Under the pieces are notes generated by a model that saw only the letters and a list, made by a program, of their open reading frames with translations, had not been told where the DNA came from and ran no database searches. A DNA stretch of 33,263 nt, from assembly GCA_905182985.1 (NCBI GenBank), contig CAJJDN010000090.1, positions 155,783-189,045 on the forward strand, written 5' to 3'. The stretch is from Paramecium sonneborni. Taxonomy: Eukaryota; Ciliophora; Oligohymenophorea; Peniculida; Parameciidae. This document shows, one piece after another, positions 10,140 to 19,602 of the stretch. Numbering within the stretch: the stretch's first letter is position 1; every line of letters begins with the position of its first letter. A program made the position numbers and the translations under genes.

Positions 10140-10752
10140 NNNNNNNNNNNNNNNNNNNNNNNNNNNNNNNNNNNNNNNNNNNNNNNNNNNNNNNNNNNNN
10201 NNNNNNNNNNNNNNNNNNNNNNNNNNNNNNNNNNNNNNNNNNNNNNNNNNNNNNNNNNNNNNNNNNNNNNNNNNNNNNNNNNNNNNNNNNNNNNNNNNNN
10301 NNNNNNNNNNNNNNNNNNNNNNNNNNNNNNNNNNNNNNNNNNNNNNNNNNNNNNNNNNNNNNNNNNNNNNNNNNNNNNNNNNNNNNNNNNNNNNNNNNNN
10401 NNNNNNNNNNNNNNNNNNNNNNNNNNNNNNNNNNNNNNNNNNNNNNNNNNNNNNNNNNNNNNNNNNNNNNNNNNNNNNNNNNNNNNNNNNNNNNNNNNNN
10501 NNNNNNNNNNNNNNNNNNNNNNNNNNNNNNNNNNNNNNNNNNNNNNNNNNNNNNNNNNNNNNNNNNNNNNNNNNNNNNNNNNNNNNNNNNNNNNNNNNNN
10601 NNNNNNNNNNNNNNNNNNNNNNNNNNNNNNNNNNNNNNNNNNNNNNNNNNNNNNNNNNNNNNNNNNNNNNNNNNNNNNNNNNNNNNNNNNNNNNNNNNNN
10701 NNNNNNNNNNNNNNNNNNNNNNNNNNNNNNNNNNNNNNNNNNNNNNNNNNNN
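10140..10752. other. Assembly gap (613 N)
   Basis: A run of N with no sequence information. Because both flanks carry the same 627 bp, the gap is probably not real; the flanks can be overlapped directly, which would remove 1,240 positions from the window. Confidence 0.98.
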
Positions 10753-11379
10753 TTACTTAACATTAAATCAGTACGGGTAATCCATTCAAATGATAAATTT
10801 TTTATTATTTATTCAATAAAAGAATTGCATCATAAAACTAAAAATTATTAAAATATAACTAATAAAAAGTTTCATCATCTGTTGATTGATTGTTATATAA
10901 AAACTTTTTTCATTTTAATCATATTAATTAAACATACCCACATATAGAATTAGATTATTTAATCAATCCTTTAAAATACTCCTCAGATTTATTTGAATTT
11001 TAGTTTAATTAATATATTTAATATTTTTTTTCAATTCCTTTAGCAAATTTTTCTTTAAATTAAAAAAATTAATATTTTATAAAATTAAGTAAAGCGATTA
11101 AATTAGCATAAAAATTTTGACACAAAATTTAATCTTTTAACAATATGGCTTTTTAATTAGATTGAATAGAATTATATTAATATTTCTAAAATATATTTGA
11201 TAATATCTTAGAATATTTAGAATATTATAGATGATTATAAAAATATTTATTAACTAAACAAAATATAAATACTCACTTTATCATTAAATAATGAATGAAA
11301 AATGACTTATATAAAAATAAATAAAAGTGTATATTTTTGATAAATGAATGACATAAATTGATCAAATTTAATTAATTTG
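10753..11379 (+). repeat. 627-bp gap-flanking duplicate, right copy
   Basis: Second copy of 9513-10139. It runs on into the promoter region and start codon (11394) of the next gene, so it is the intergenic DNA just upstream of that gene. No gene was seen inside it. Confidence 0.93.
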
Positions 11380-11393
11380 TAAAATATTTCATT

Positions 11394-12424
11394 ATGGAAT
11401 CTTCAATTAATTCTTAAATTAGAAATAATACAAGCTAAAACCCCATAATTTCTAGAAGTTATGATAAGACAAGTAAGTATAACATGTAATACATGGAATA
11501 AAAATGTTGTTCAACTCAGTTACCCTAATTTAATCTATAATTAAGGATATTAGATAAAGCTGAATCACCATCAAAAAGAATAAGAACATTAAAAAGTTTA
11601 AGAATAAGAGAATAAGAAACAATGAATAAAAGGATTAGTAAGAGTTTTGATTTGAGAAATATGGAGAATTCAAAAAAATAATAAAGAAGAAAAAGTGGGA
11701 TAGAACAACTATCACAAAAGTAGGTAGTATAAATAATATGAAATAATAGCTGCATCTTGATTGTAAATATCCAAGAACAATAGTGTAACAATAGGAATTA
11801 ATATCCAATGAATAACAAAGGACGAAGGAGAGAAAAAGAACTCTATTTAAGCGAATGTCTAGTATTCTCATTAAACATTAAACTACGATTCGTAATATAA
11901 GTCATTAAGAGAATTAAAGGAATAGTGAGATATAGTTATTAATGATACAATAGTAGTAATAAGGAAATGAGGAAACTAATATTGTATAATCTTAAGAAGT
12001 GAAAAAAAAGAAGTTTAGATCATCAGTCATTGAATCTGAAAAACCTAAAGTAGTGTTAAATGTATCTCGAAAATCTAAAAAGGCATTTGCTTCAATTTAA
12101 AGTTACATAAGTGAAAAAACAACAATACAAACAAAGGAATAAACAATGAATCAAAATAATAGTGTAAATTAAACAAATCCATTTATGAGCTACATGTGCT
12201 TTCAGAGCCTTACAGATTTGAATGGATAAATATAGAATAATTCACAATTGACTTCTGGGCGGTTTCAAGTAATAAAACCTACTTATCCTCTACCAGATAT
12301 TAAATAGATCTCTTCAGCTAGAAATAATAGTTCTATGTTAGATACGAATTTCCTAAAACTAAAGAAATCATATATTAATACTGGAAATACTTAGAGGAAA
12401 TAGAGGATTTCTACAAACTCATGA
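11394..12424 (+). CDS. Disordered basic hypothetical protein
   Basis: Exons 11394-11723 and 11750-12424 around a 26-nt intron that contains an in-frame TGA give 334 aa. The protein is rich in Ser, Lys, Arg, Gln and Asn with few hydrophobic residues. Basic patches include SPSKRIRTLKSLRIREQE, RRKSGIEQ, TKERKRTLFKRMSS and VKKKKFRSS. Many Ser/Thr lie next to basic residues and look like kinase sites. There is no signal peptide, membrane helix or known fold. The composition suggests a nuclear, cytoskeletal or scaffold protein, but no function is assigned. The next gene, similarly disordered, starts 31 bp downstream on the same strand. Confidence 0.7.
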
Positions 12425-12455
12425 AATATAATTTTTATTAATTTAACGTTCACTA

Positions 12456-13020
12456 ATGCAAAGATAACAATAAGAATCTAGTTTGTAATAACGTCTAGGA
12501 TTTTTATAACAGTATCACAAGAATCATCCAAATATCACTGAGTTAAAACCTTTAAAGGATTATAAAACATAATTGATTTCAAAGTATCGTATTACTTTAT
12601 AATTTCAAAAGAAAACCTAAAGAACTAGAAGAATAACCAAAGTTATCTTTAATGGAGAATTTGAATAGAATAAATAGTCTCTATAAAGCAGTATCTCAAC
12701 CAAGAATTGATGCAAAGGAAGTAAATCCGCCATAATATTTTTACAATTATAAATAAGTTTGTTAAAAACCAGAAATAGCAAATACAAAGGCTATTAAAGA
12801 AAATTAGAATATAAAAACATTTTTAAATAATAATAGTGAACTCTCATTAAAAGATTATGATTGGAAATCCAATAAAGGAAATGTAAATACAACAAAATCT
12901 ACATCTCCAATGGATTTTAGTACAAAAAGTCCATTAAACAAGGTAACTCGAACAGACTCACTTTTAGCTAATAAAAAAACAAATGAACCAGTCGTAACAT
13001 TTTTAAGAGGACTTTGTTGA
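12456..13020 (+). CDS. Small disordered hypothetical protein
   Basis: Exons 12456-12583 and 12612-13020 around a 28-nt intron give 178 aa. The intron is inferred because the two halves sit in different frames and both look coding. The N-terminus is Gln-rich (MQRQQQESSLQQRLGFLQQY). The middle contains ENLNRINSLYKAVSQPRID, and the C-terminus has clustered Ser/Thr-Pro (STSPMDFSTKSPLNK) before the end VVTFLRGLC. No domain was recognised. The close spacing to its neighbours shows how short the intergenic regions are here. Confidence 0.65.
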
Positions 13021-13124
13021 AATATATATTTTTTTTTAAACTAATATGCCTATTTAAAATTTTGTTATTACTAAAAAAAAAGCTAATTAATTAAATGCAA
13101 AACTTTCATTATTAATCATGCAAT

Positions 13125-15414
13125 ATGGCAGATCATGAAGATGAATTCCTCAATATGGTTTGTATAGATGAAAAGTGCAATAAACATCAACTTTTGTGTG
13201 TATATTGTATGGAGGAACATTAATAATGTATTAAGCATCCTGTAAAAAAATTTTTGAGAGATTTTAAATCATAGGTCGTTTCTTAAAATCTTGATACAGG
13301 TTCTAAAATAGAAGAGTAATATTGTTAGATTATTTTATAGTCTCATAGTGTTTTATGATTAAATTAAAACAACAATGGAATAAGCATAAAAAGAAATGAA
13401 TGAAATATTTGAGAGATCTAAATAAACAATAATAGAGTAATAATCTATGATGAATAATAGTACTAAAAAATTGATTAGTTAATTTTCATAGTAAGAGACC
13501 GCCAAATCGGTATAAATGCAGAAATTGATCGAATTTGAATCAACTTTAAATTAAGATACTTTCATTTAACTTTTGGCCGAAATAGAAAGTTTTAAACCAA
13601 ATTCTGAAAGGTTTTCTTTTTCAATCAAAAAAATACAAGGACATTAAATAGGATAATTATAGGAAAGAATAGCAAATGGTAAGTTTCACTAAAGAGAATA
13701 TTAAAGCGCCATAACTGGTTTAAATGAATAATTTGTAAATTTACATGAAGTATTGAAAAAGAATTTATAAAATTATTTTTTAAATGCTCCATAAAAACCA
13801 ATAGAACAAGAATAAAATGAAAGCAAAATTATTAAATAATAATAAAGTTTATATCCTCTAATTTAACCACCTACTCTTGAAATATAAGAGAAATCAATAA
13901 TAGCAATAGATGATGATTTGGAAGAGATTGAAAGAGGAAATAGAAACAATGAAAATATTAAAAAGTAGACAACAAATAATAATAATAATAATATTAATAA
14001 TAATAATAATAATAATATTAATAATAATAATATTAATAATAATAATAGTAATAATAATCCCACTAATAATAATCTAATAAATTATTAGAATAGTAATTAA
14101 AAGAATTAAGATTCATAGATATCAATAACTGATATATTGGATAGTAGTTTTTCAAAGAAACAATCATTTTCAGATAATAAATAGAATTAATCAAACAATA
14201 ATAAATAATAGTAAAATAATAAGACAACAAAATAATTTTTACCATCATATTAACCTACCTAATAAAATTCAAACTTTTAAAAATATTAATCTTAAACAAA
14301 TAATGGTACATCTTAGATTCCTACTAGATAACCTCCTCTTCCTCCATCTCCACCACCTCCACCTACATAACCACCATTATAATCTCCATAAATAGGTATT
14401 AAAAATAATTTAATCATTAATAGATGCATATTAAGATGAAAATTAAGGTGATGTGGAAACAATATTGAATGTGTCTCAAGATTAAAGTTTCTAACTTTTA
14501 TCAAATTCTAGAGAAATTACTAAATTATTACTATTAAGTAAATCAGTAGTAGCAGGATGTGGAGGATTATAATTTTAAGGATTTGATATTACTACATGCA
14601 AAAAGTTGTTTACATTAAATTTAGATGCAGATATTACAGATGCTGCATATTTAGAAACTGATGAATTTAATGGAACTTTGTATTTAGCTACAAATAAAGG
14701 AAAAATCGAAACTTTTATTAGAGAATCCAACAGTGAAAATTAATTTACTTTTAGAACTAATTCATAATAGTTAGTTGATAGACCTGGCGTTTTACTTATA
14801 CAAATTAATCAATAAGAGAAATAACTTGTAACTTTGGGTTAGGATAAAGTCATAAGAATATTTCCGATAAAGACTTTGAGAGAATTAAAGAGATGTGATA
14901 TTTAGGATGTTGGAACAGCACTTCATGTTGACTCTAAATATGTTTATGTTGGAGGCAATAAATTTTTATTTATTTGGGATTAAACAAGTTAAACAAAGAA
15001 AATTATTTAAATTTCAGAAAGTAAAGTTATATCTATTTAAACTAATGAGAATAAATTGATAGTAGGATTATCAGATAAAATTAAAATATATGAAAGAAAA
15101 GCAAATGGAGACTATTAACCAATACATGAATAATCATTTGGAGAAATCAGTACCATGAATATACTTAAGAAATGGCCAATATTATTGGTTTCATGCACAT
15201 CAGTATAAATAATATTATTTATCTATAGCAATAACAATAGAAGGTTTGCTTATATAATTATGAACAGGATTCATCTGAAAAGTTATAAGAATAGAAGGCT
15301 ACAAGTTGTGCAGTAAGAGAATTTGATAAGATCTATCATGTAGCATTTGGATAAGAAAAGGGACTGTGCAATATTTATAGAATCGAATAAACTTAATAAT
15401 AGCAATCATAATGA
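13125..15414 (+). CDS. B-box-like zinc finger, coiled-coil and WD40-like protein
   Basis: Four exons (13125-13323, 13349-14395, 14424-15202, 15229-15414) with introns of 25, 28 and 26 nt give 736 aa. Residues about 13-40 hold a B-box-like Cys/His cluster (CNKHQLLCVYCMEEHQQCIKH). A helical Gln/Lys/Glu-rich stretch follows (about 70-250) with coiled-coil character. Residues about 275-310 are nearly pure Asn with scattered Ile, and residues about 393-415 are Pro-rich. The C-terminal 290 residues are beta-propeller-like: SVVAGCGGLQFQGFDI, GTLYLATNKGKIETF, LVTLGQDKVIRIFPIKTLREL, KYVYVGGNKFLFIWD, KLIVGLSDKIKIYERK and KVCLYNYEQD. There is no RING finger before the B-box, unlike TRIM ubiquitin ligases. 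I infer a scaffold; no enzymatic residues are visible. The first intron begins GTT, not GTA. Confidence 0.8.
13975..14083 (+). repeat. AAT microsatellite encoding poly-Asn
   Basis: A near-perfect AAT trinucleotide tract, with occasional ATT, AGT and CCC/ACT interruptions, lies in frame within the B-box/WD40 gene and encodes long Asn runs. It is the strongest simple repeat in the window and a likely site of length variation and strand slippage. Confidence 0.9.
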
Positions 15415-15466
15415 TGATTTAATTATTAATCCAAATAATATTATTATTTTAACTAAATATTCTAGC

Positions 15467-15874
15467 ATGTAAAATTCCTTCAAAACTGAAGAAACTACAT
15501 AATAAGTTAATGAAAGTGATTCCATTTCTAAAGAGATGAATAATATTTAGAAGAAGATTTCTAAACATCATCATAACATTAATTAACCTCGAATTGGATC
15601 TGATTATTAAGCTAAGATTATTACTTCACCCATTCATAGTTCAAAATGCAAAAGAAACTTTGAAACATTAAAAGTTTGGGATGGTAGTTCAAAGAAACAT
15701 TTAAAGCTTGAAGTAGAAAGAGAAAGAAAAAGACTTCGTTATTTGATGGGTAGAGAATTCACTTAGGAAGACACTATACTTACTATGTTTTTTATGTATA
15801 ACTTTGATAGAGATAAAGTTAATAAAGCATTGAATCTCAAGAAAGAAGCAATATAAACCAAGATTTTACTATGA
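15467..15874 (+). CDS. Small basic hypothetical protein
   Basis: A single frame of 135 aa starts 52 bp after the stop of the WD40-like gene in a different frame. The first half is polar with a His cluster (KKISKHHHNINQ). The second half is strongly charged and helical: KCKRNFETLKVWDGSSKK, KLEVERERKRLRYLMGREF and TMFFMYNFDRDKVNKALN. No domain was recognised. It might be a C-terminal exon of the upstream gene, but no suitable intron would bypass the TGA at 15412-15414. Confidence 0.6.
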
Positions 15875-15994
15875 TATATATTAAGTACACCTTAAATTAA
15901 TTCTTATTTATTTCAAATCTCTATTCTTTCCACTTCTTTTCTTTTCAATCTGGTCAGATAAAAAATTATAAACAAAATTATTAATATTTATAAA

Positions 15995-17263
15995 ATGGGT
16001 ACTTGCCAAGCTAGTTGTTGTAATAAAGAATTTGAATATGGATTGAAGACTCATTAAAAAAGTGAAAGCAATGTTGATGAAGGTAATCCTGAATTTGAAG
16101 ATTCTAAAATTAAAGATTCCAATAATTCTTAATAAAAAGAAAGAGATAAATTTGATGAAGATCGTATACATGAAGAATAAGAATAAAATAAAAAAAAAGA
16201 AAAATAAAATGATTCAAATAGTCTAAATTAGTAAAAGGAAAACTAAGATAAATCAAAAAAGAAAGAAATAGATTATAAAATTTAAGAACCTCAAACATCT
16301 ACACCAGACTAAAAAAATTAAGAATAATAGAGTCAGGTGGATAAGTCTGAAAATTAAGAGAAAGCAAGTAAAAACTCTGTTTTTTCTAAGCCAAAAAATT
16401 AGAATTTAGAATATAATTAAATAGTTTAGAATACAGATTAAGATGAAACTAATAGTGATGTTAGAATAAAATTGGGAGCAAAAAATCTTGATAAAGGAGC
16501 AGTTTATGAAGGAGAATGGTTAAAAGGAAAACGAGATGGATTTGGTAAATAAGTTTGGCCTGATGGATCAATATATGAAGGTTAATGGGTTGAAGGTAGA
16601 TGTTGTGGAAAGGGAAAACTTATACATGGAGATGGAGATATTTATGATGGAGATTGGTTAGAGGATAAAGCAAATGGAATAGGTATATATTAACATATAA
16701 ATGGTGCCAGGTATTAGGGACAAGTATTTAATTATAATTAATTTAGTGGTTTAATGATAAATAGCAAGGTAAAGGAATTGAAACATGGCCAGATGGAGCA
16801 CGTTATGAAGGAGAATATTATGAAGGTAGAAAAGAAGGATAGGGAATTCTTTATTTTGTTGATGGATCTAAATATACAGGGAGCTTTTCTAATAATGAAA
16901 TAGATGGATATGGAGTATATGAATGGTCAGATGGTAGAATTTATAAGGGAAATTGGAAATAAAATAAAATGAATGGAGTTGGTGAAATTAAATGGAGTGA
17001 TGGAAGATAATTTATTGGAGTACTTTTAATATCCATAAAAGAATTATTAAGAAGATTTGAAACATGGAAGAGGACAATTTCTATGGCCAGATGGTAGAAG
17101 ATATATTGGAAATTGGATTAATGGTAAATAAGAAGGTTATGGTGCTTATTATTTACCTAATCAATTTCCTAAATATGGAATTTGGTAAGATGGCAGGAGA
17201 ACTTAATGGCTTGAAAATCAAGAAGTAGATTAATTAAAGGCTAAATAAGTTATAGATTTCTGA
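15995..17263 (+). CDS. Nine-MORN protein with myristoyl/palmitoyl-type N-terminus
   Basis: Three exons (15995-16723, 16747-17019, 17042-17263) with introns of 23 and 22 nt give 407 aa. Both introns fall inside MORN repeats, and splicing restores the repeat period exactly. The N-terminus MGTCQASCC has Gly2 and nearby cysteines, a typical N-myristoylation plus palmitoylation signal. Residues 10-165 are very polar (Lys/Glu/Gln/Asn/Ser). From about residue 168, eight complete MORN repeats of 23 residues and a ninth degenerate one follow, for example YEGEWLKGKRDGFGKQVWPDG and YKGNWKQNKMNGVGEIKWSDG. I infer a lipid-anchored protein at the plasma membrane or cortical alveoli, bound by its MORN sheet to phospholipid or partner proteins. 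It ends in a charged helix (ENQEVDQLKAKQVIDF). No catalytic domain such as PIP kinase follows the repeats. Confidence 0.88.
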
Positions 17264-17281
17264 ATCCTGCTTTATAAATGA

Positions 17282-17833
17282 TCATTTTGTCTTTTTTATT
17301 TTTTTCTTTTAAATTGCTATGAAAGTATCATTTTCTGAGTCACTATCTTATTCAATTAGAACCTTAGCGGATTATGCATATGTTTTTGATTTTTAAGAAC
17401 GATTAATTTTATGTTTTTCATAATCTGAAAACTTATCATCCTCTTCTGATGATATTGGTTGAGGAAGCTTATATATAAAATATTATCAATTACAATTTTA
17501 CTAGATATTGGTTTTAGATTCTTAAGACTGCTTGAATAACTCTATTCCCACCACAAATCATTCCAACTTTAACCCAAACTGCATTATTAAGCTCCAAGCT
17601 ACATTTTAAAACTTATTAAATACTGCTAATTGCTCAGCTCTTCTTTCTATTTATACACAATCTGTTTAACCATCTTTGTTCTTACCAAGTCCTTAACCTT
17701 AATTCCATCCCATTTTTTACATCAATTTCATTGCATAATCAGATTCAAATTTCTTGTTTGACACTCCAGTACCTATTAATGTTATCATCAATCCAATACC
17801 TTAAAGCAACCGCTCTTTAAATTTTTAAGCCAT
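17282..17833 (-). CDS. PinX1/GPATCH4-like G-patch protein
   Basis: On the minus strand the exons are 17833-17800, 17772-17624, 17598-17494 and 17467-17282, with introns of 27, 25 and 26 nt, giving 157 aa. After MAQKFKERLLQ and GVSNKKFESDYA comes a G-patch, MKLMQKMGWNQGQGLGKNKDG, followed by LALGAQQCSLGQSWNDLWWE. This order (G-patch, then a Gly-Leu-Gly-like turn, then a Trp-rich W..WW helix) matches PinX1, TMA23 and GPATCH4, nucleolar proteins that bind a DEAH helicase or act in rRNA maturation. The C-terminal half is acidic, then basic (ending KKKIKKTK), suggesting nucleolar targeting. The 27-nt intron keeps the frame and has no in-frame TGA, so its removal is inferred only from better alignment. 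The gene shares a 29-bp intergenic space with the divergent gene at 17863. Confidence 0.85.
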
Positions 17834-17862
17834 CTAATAATAAAAAATTATTTTACTCTAAA
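17834..17862. promoter_or_regulatory. 29-bp divergent intergenic region
   Basis: The only sequence between the start codons of the minus-strand G-patch gene (17833) and the plus-strand gene (17863). It is almost pure A/T and must hold both 5' leaders and whatever shared promoter exists. No specific motif was recognised. Confidence 0.6.
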
Positions 17863-19380
17863 ATGGACGAATTATTAGGAGCTATATAGTAAAGAAAAGC
17901 AAAAATAAATGAAATTTAAGACGCTATTTATTAGATTAGAGGAAATTAACCATAAGAGAGATGGAATGTATACTCTATGGTAAGAAAATTGAAAGAAGAA
18001 GAAAAAATAAGAGCCGAAAAAGAAAATTGGATAGTTGGAGTGATTCGAAATACTAAATCATACAATGAAGAACAAATGTGGTTGGTTTTATTATTATAAT
18101 TAGTCATATTTATGTCAAGACAAATGAAATGATGAAAGCTATCAGCAATCATTTTTTAGAAATTCCTTATACACCAACATGTAATTTGTACTAATATTTG
18201 GAAAATTATTACATTCTTCATTCAAGTTTTCAGAAGCATCTCAATTAAGATGCTCAACTTAAGGTTTAATTTAAGCAAGCAGTCAGAGCAGGGAACATAT
18301 CATTAGTGACTGATCTAATTAAATCACTTTTAGGAACCTCACGTAAACAATACAGGGACTTTGTTGAAGAGTTGAGTAATTAAGTTAAAAAAGAATCTTC
18401 TCCTTAAAAAATAAGAATTGAGAATCAACGCATCCGTTCGTCAACATAAAAGATTGAAGAAATAAAATTAGTTGAAAAACCACTTACAACTAATATGATC
18501 AATAAAGTAGATCGAATTAAAAGAAAACAAATAACTATTTCTAAAATACAAAGGTAATTATTAATCATTAAATCAGTTCATGTGATTTATCCCCAACAAC
18601 TGAAACTCCTACATTATATTTAAGAAACAAATTCAAAGAAGTTGAAAAATCTCAATTTATTTCAATGTTTGCAAATATCTCTGCAGTAATTGATGATTTA
18701 GATGAACAAAATATTCAAATATGTGATTATCAAACAGTTAAGAGACAATCATAAAATTATGAAGAATTTAAAACCAACTATGATACACTTTGTGATAAGA
18801 TCAGATTAAGAAATAATCTAATTTAATAGAGTGTTTCTGATTATACAAATTATGCATTAAAAAGGTAATAATTATAAAATTTAATTTTATAAGAGTTTAA
18901 AATGTCGAAACAGAATACCCAAATTTAATAAAAGAAAAATATACTACTCTGTAGAATAATTAAGATTATCACTTTTGCAATATTCAATTAAAGCCTATTT
19001 TTGATAGTATGTGTCCTTGTATGTAAAAACAAATTGTATGGCCAAAACCATCCCCTATTAAGAATAAAGTTATCATCAGAAAATCTGTCTAATAGATTAA
19101 AAAGTAGGTAAATTATGTATATAAGTAGTCTGATTAATAATCAAAAAAAGAATAAATTGATATGAGCAAACATAATAATAGTCCAAATAATAATGGAAAA
19201 TCTAAACAATAGATGCCACAACTTAAGTTGAACAAAGAAACATAATTAATAAAGGCTCATCCAAGAGCATTATCAGCCAATACTCAATAATAGCCTGTAA
19301 AATATTTAACCTGCTCAAGTTTCATTGAGAATCCTATTGCAATTAAAACTAATCTCTTAGTTCGTAGCATTCATGAATGA
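17863..19380 (+). CDS. Coiled-coil hypothetical protein
   Basis: Four exons (17863-18080, 18104-18553, 18577-18864, 18894-19380) with introns of 23, 23 and 29 nt give 480 aa. The first intron could also start 3 nt earlier. The N-terminus is helical and charged (MDELLGAIQQRKAKINEIQD, MVRKLKEEEKIRAEKENW). A middle block, QDAQLKVQFKQAVRAGNISL, continues into KSLLGTSRKQYRDFVEELSN. Residues about 225-320 are again helical (FKEVEKSQFISMFANISAVI, DDLDEQNIQICDYQTVKRQ). The tail is Gln/Asn/Lys-rich and disordered. I recognise no family. The absence of signal peptide and membrane helices fits a cytosolic or cytoskeletal protein. It is divergent from the G-patch gene. Confidence 0.75.
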
Positions 19381-19602
19381 AAATCTGAAATTATTTTATT
19401 TCTCAAATGTTTAACATTTTATTATAAATTAATATAAATTTAAGAAATAATTTATTAGTGATAAAATTGTGGTGAGAATTTACTATCTAATAAAAGTATT
19501 TAAAAGAATTTTTTTTTCTAAATATTTTCATTCTTCTTTCTGAAATTGTAACATAAAAAGTAATTATTACAATTTTAAGCACATATTCAGAAATTGAAAC
19601 AA
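19381..19602. other. Intergenic region upstream of the ABCA gene
   Basis: About 220 bp with no secure gene. The 3' half holds short coding-like frames (for example [14 protein letters not shown] just before the annotated ATG) that may be unrecognised 5' exons of the ABCA gene. A nine-base T run lies at about 19510. Confidence 0.4.

Noticed and set aside
10128..10763. ORFs of about 210 aa on both strands across the gap
   Set aside because: They consist of N only; there is no sequence.
11525..11871. Two minus-strand hydrophobic ORFs
   Set aside because: Antisense shadows of the disordered plus-strand gene at 11394-12424; hydrophobicity comes from complementing Lys/Asn/Gln-rich codons.
13975..14083. 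AAT tract as a CRISPR-like or regulatory repeat
   Set aside because: It is a simple trinucleotide repeat in a coding frame with no spacers.
13863..14504. Minus-strand ORFs including a poly-Leu ORF and a Gly-rich ORF
   Set aside because: Antisense of the AAT tract (poly-Asn) and of the Pro-rich stretch of the B-box/WD40 gene.
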